Assembly (NCBI RefSeq): GCF_002868715.1
Contig: NZ_PKLZ01000002.1
Coordinates: 1 to 64,000, forward strand
DNA: 64,000 nucleotides
Direction: 5' to 3'
Source: Kineobactrum sediminis
Lineage (GTDB): Bacteria > Pseudomonadota > Gammaproteobacteria > Pseudomonadales > Halieaceae
Shown one piece after another: positions 63,670 to 64,000 of this stretch. Positions within the stretch are counted from its first letter, which is position 1. Each line of letters opens with the position of its first letter. The notes beneath the pieces were generated by a model that was given only the letters and a program-made list of their open reading frames with translations, did not search any database and had not been told where the DNA came from. A program made the position numbers and the translations under genes.

Positions 63670-64000
63670 ATGAAGTTTTTTAAACGAAAAAAGAACCAGA
63701 CCGATCCGGCTGCAGACGCCCCTCGCGATTCTGAGACTCCCGCGGAAGCCCCGGAATCCCAGGCGTCGGCAGAGGATGTAGCCGATCTCCCCGTGCAGCC
63801 AGTCGAACCCGGCGATGGTGCCCCGCGAGCAGGGCACGCCATGCCCGCCGAGCGACCCAGGGCACCTGTCGCGCCGGGCGACAACAGCGCCGATACCAGC
63901 GAGAGCGGTTTTTTTGCGCGCCTGCGTCGCGGTCTTGGTCGCACGAGTGACACATTGGTGCACGGCCTGGGCAACCTGTTCCTGGGAAGTAAGGAAATTG
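63670..64000 (+). CDS. ftsY: FtsY, signal recognition particle receptor (N-terminal part)
   Basis: FtsY is the membrane-associated SRP receptor that delivers ribosomes to SecYEG. Only the first 110 codons are in the window. They begin with the basic lipid-binding MKFFKRKKNQTDP, have a Pro/Ala/Glu-rich acidic A domain of about 75 residues, and continue with the membrane-targeting and N-domain start GFFARLRRGLGRTSDTLVHG. The GTPase domain is beyond the right edge. Confidence 0.92.
   Translation, partial: MKFFKRKKNQTDPAADAPRDSETPAEAPESQASAEDVADLPVQPVEPGDGAPRAGHAMPAERPRAPVAPGDNSADTSESGFFARLRRGLGRTSDTLVHGLGNLFLGSKEI

Overview
This window is about 64 kb of the origin-proximal chromosome of a gammaproteobacterium. 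The gene order matches the Pseudomonas-type arrangement: dnaA | rpmH-rnpA-yidD-yidC-mnmE-mnmG-rsmG-parA-parB-atpIBEFHAGDC-glmU-glmS, then ubiA/ubiC, a rubredoxin reductase, recG, ridA-spoT-rpoZ-gmk, yicC/rph, crc, pyrE, slmA, argB, algC, coaBC, radC, rpmB-rpmG, mutM, coaD, rsmD and ftsY. Together with a Crc-type pseudo-nuclease, SlmA, a TRAP transporter and a fused rubredoxin/rubredoxin reductase, this suggests a free-living, probably marine heterotroph of the Pseudomonas/Cellvibrio/Halieaceae side of the class. The family-level placement is inference only. I saw no tRNA, rRNA, insertion sequence, prophage or CRISPR array.

Layout. 1-10 kb holds the origin region: a truncated dnaA on the minus strand, a dnaA-rpmH spacer with a perfect DnaA box, the ribosome/membrane-insertion cluster, a second 555-base spacer before mnmG with DnaA boxes and a very AT-rich stretch (a strong oriC candidate), and parAB. 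10-21 kb holds the complete nine-gene ATP synthase operon and the UDP-GlcNAc genes glmU-glmS. 21-31 kb carries a PhzF-like protein, OxyR, a SPOR protein, HexR, UvrD and a TRAP transporter whose parts lie on opposite strands. 31-38 kb carries YaaA, a flavin monooxygenase, a FemAB-like protein, ubiquinone genes ubiC-ubiA, the rubredoxin fusion and a DUF1415 gene that appears to start at CTG. 38-45 kb is recG, a dehydratase-like gene and the ridA-spoT-rpoZ-gmk stringent-response block.

45-50.6 kb is the only clearly accessory stretch. It separates gmk from yicC, which are close together in many gammaproteobacteria. It carries a frameshifted DUF3137 gene, a DUF6498-like membrane protein, a DUF4892-OmpA lipoprotein-like or periplasmic protein, a Sco copper chaperone and, divergent from Sco, a His- and Cys-rich TPR protein of unknown function. 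50.6-64 kb returns to conserved genes: yicC/rph, crc, pyrE, slmA, argB, a membrane-anchored phosphomannomutase (algC), coaBC, radC, rpmBG, mutM, coaD, rsmD and the start of ftsY.

No wholly new system is obvious. The observations most worth following are: the origin candidate beside mnmG; two exact copies of a 12-mer one base away from the SlmA binding palindrome, in a window that also encodes SlmA; the Sco/TPR pair in the accessory block; the catalytically dead ExoIII homologue (Crc); and the CTG-initiated DUF1415 gene. All start-site choices and regulatory calls are by eye.
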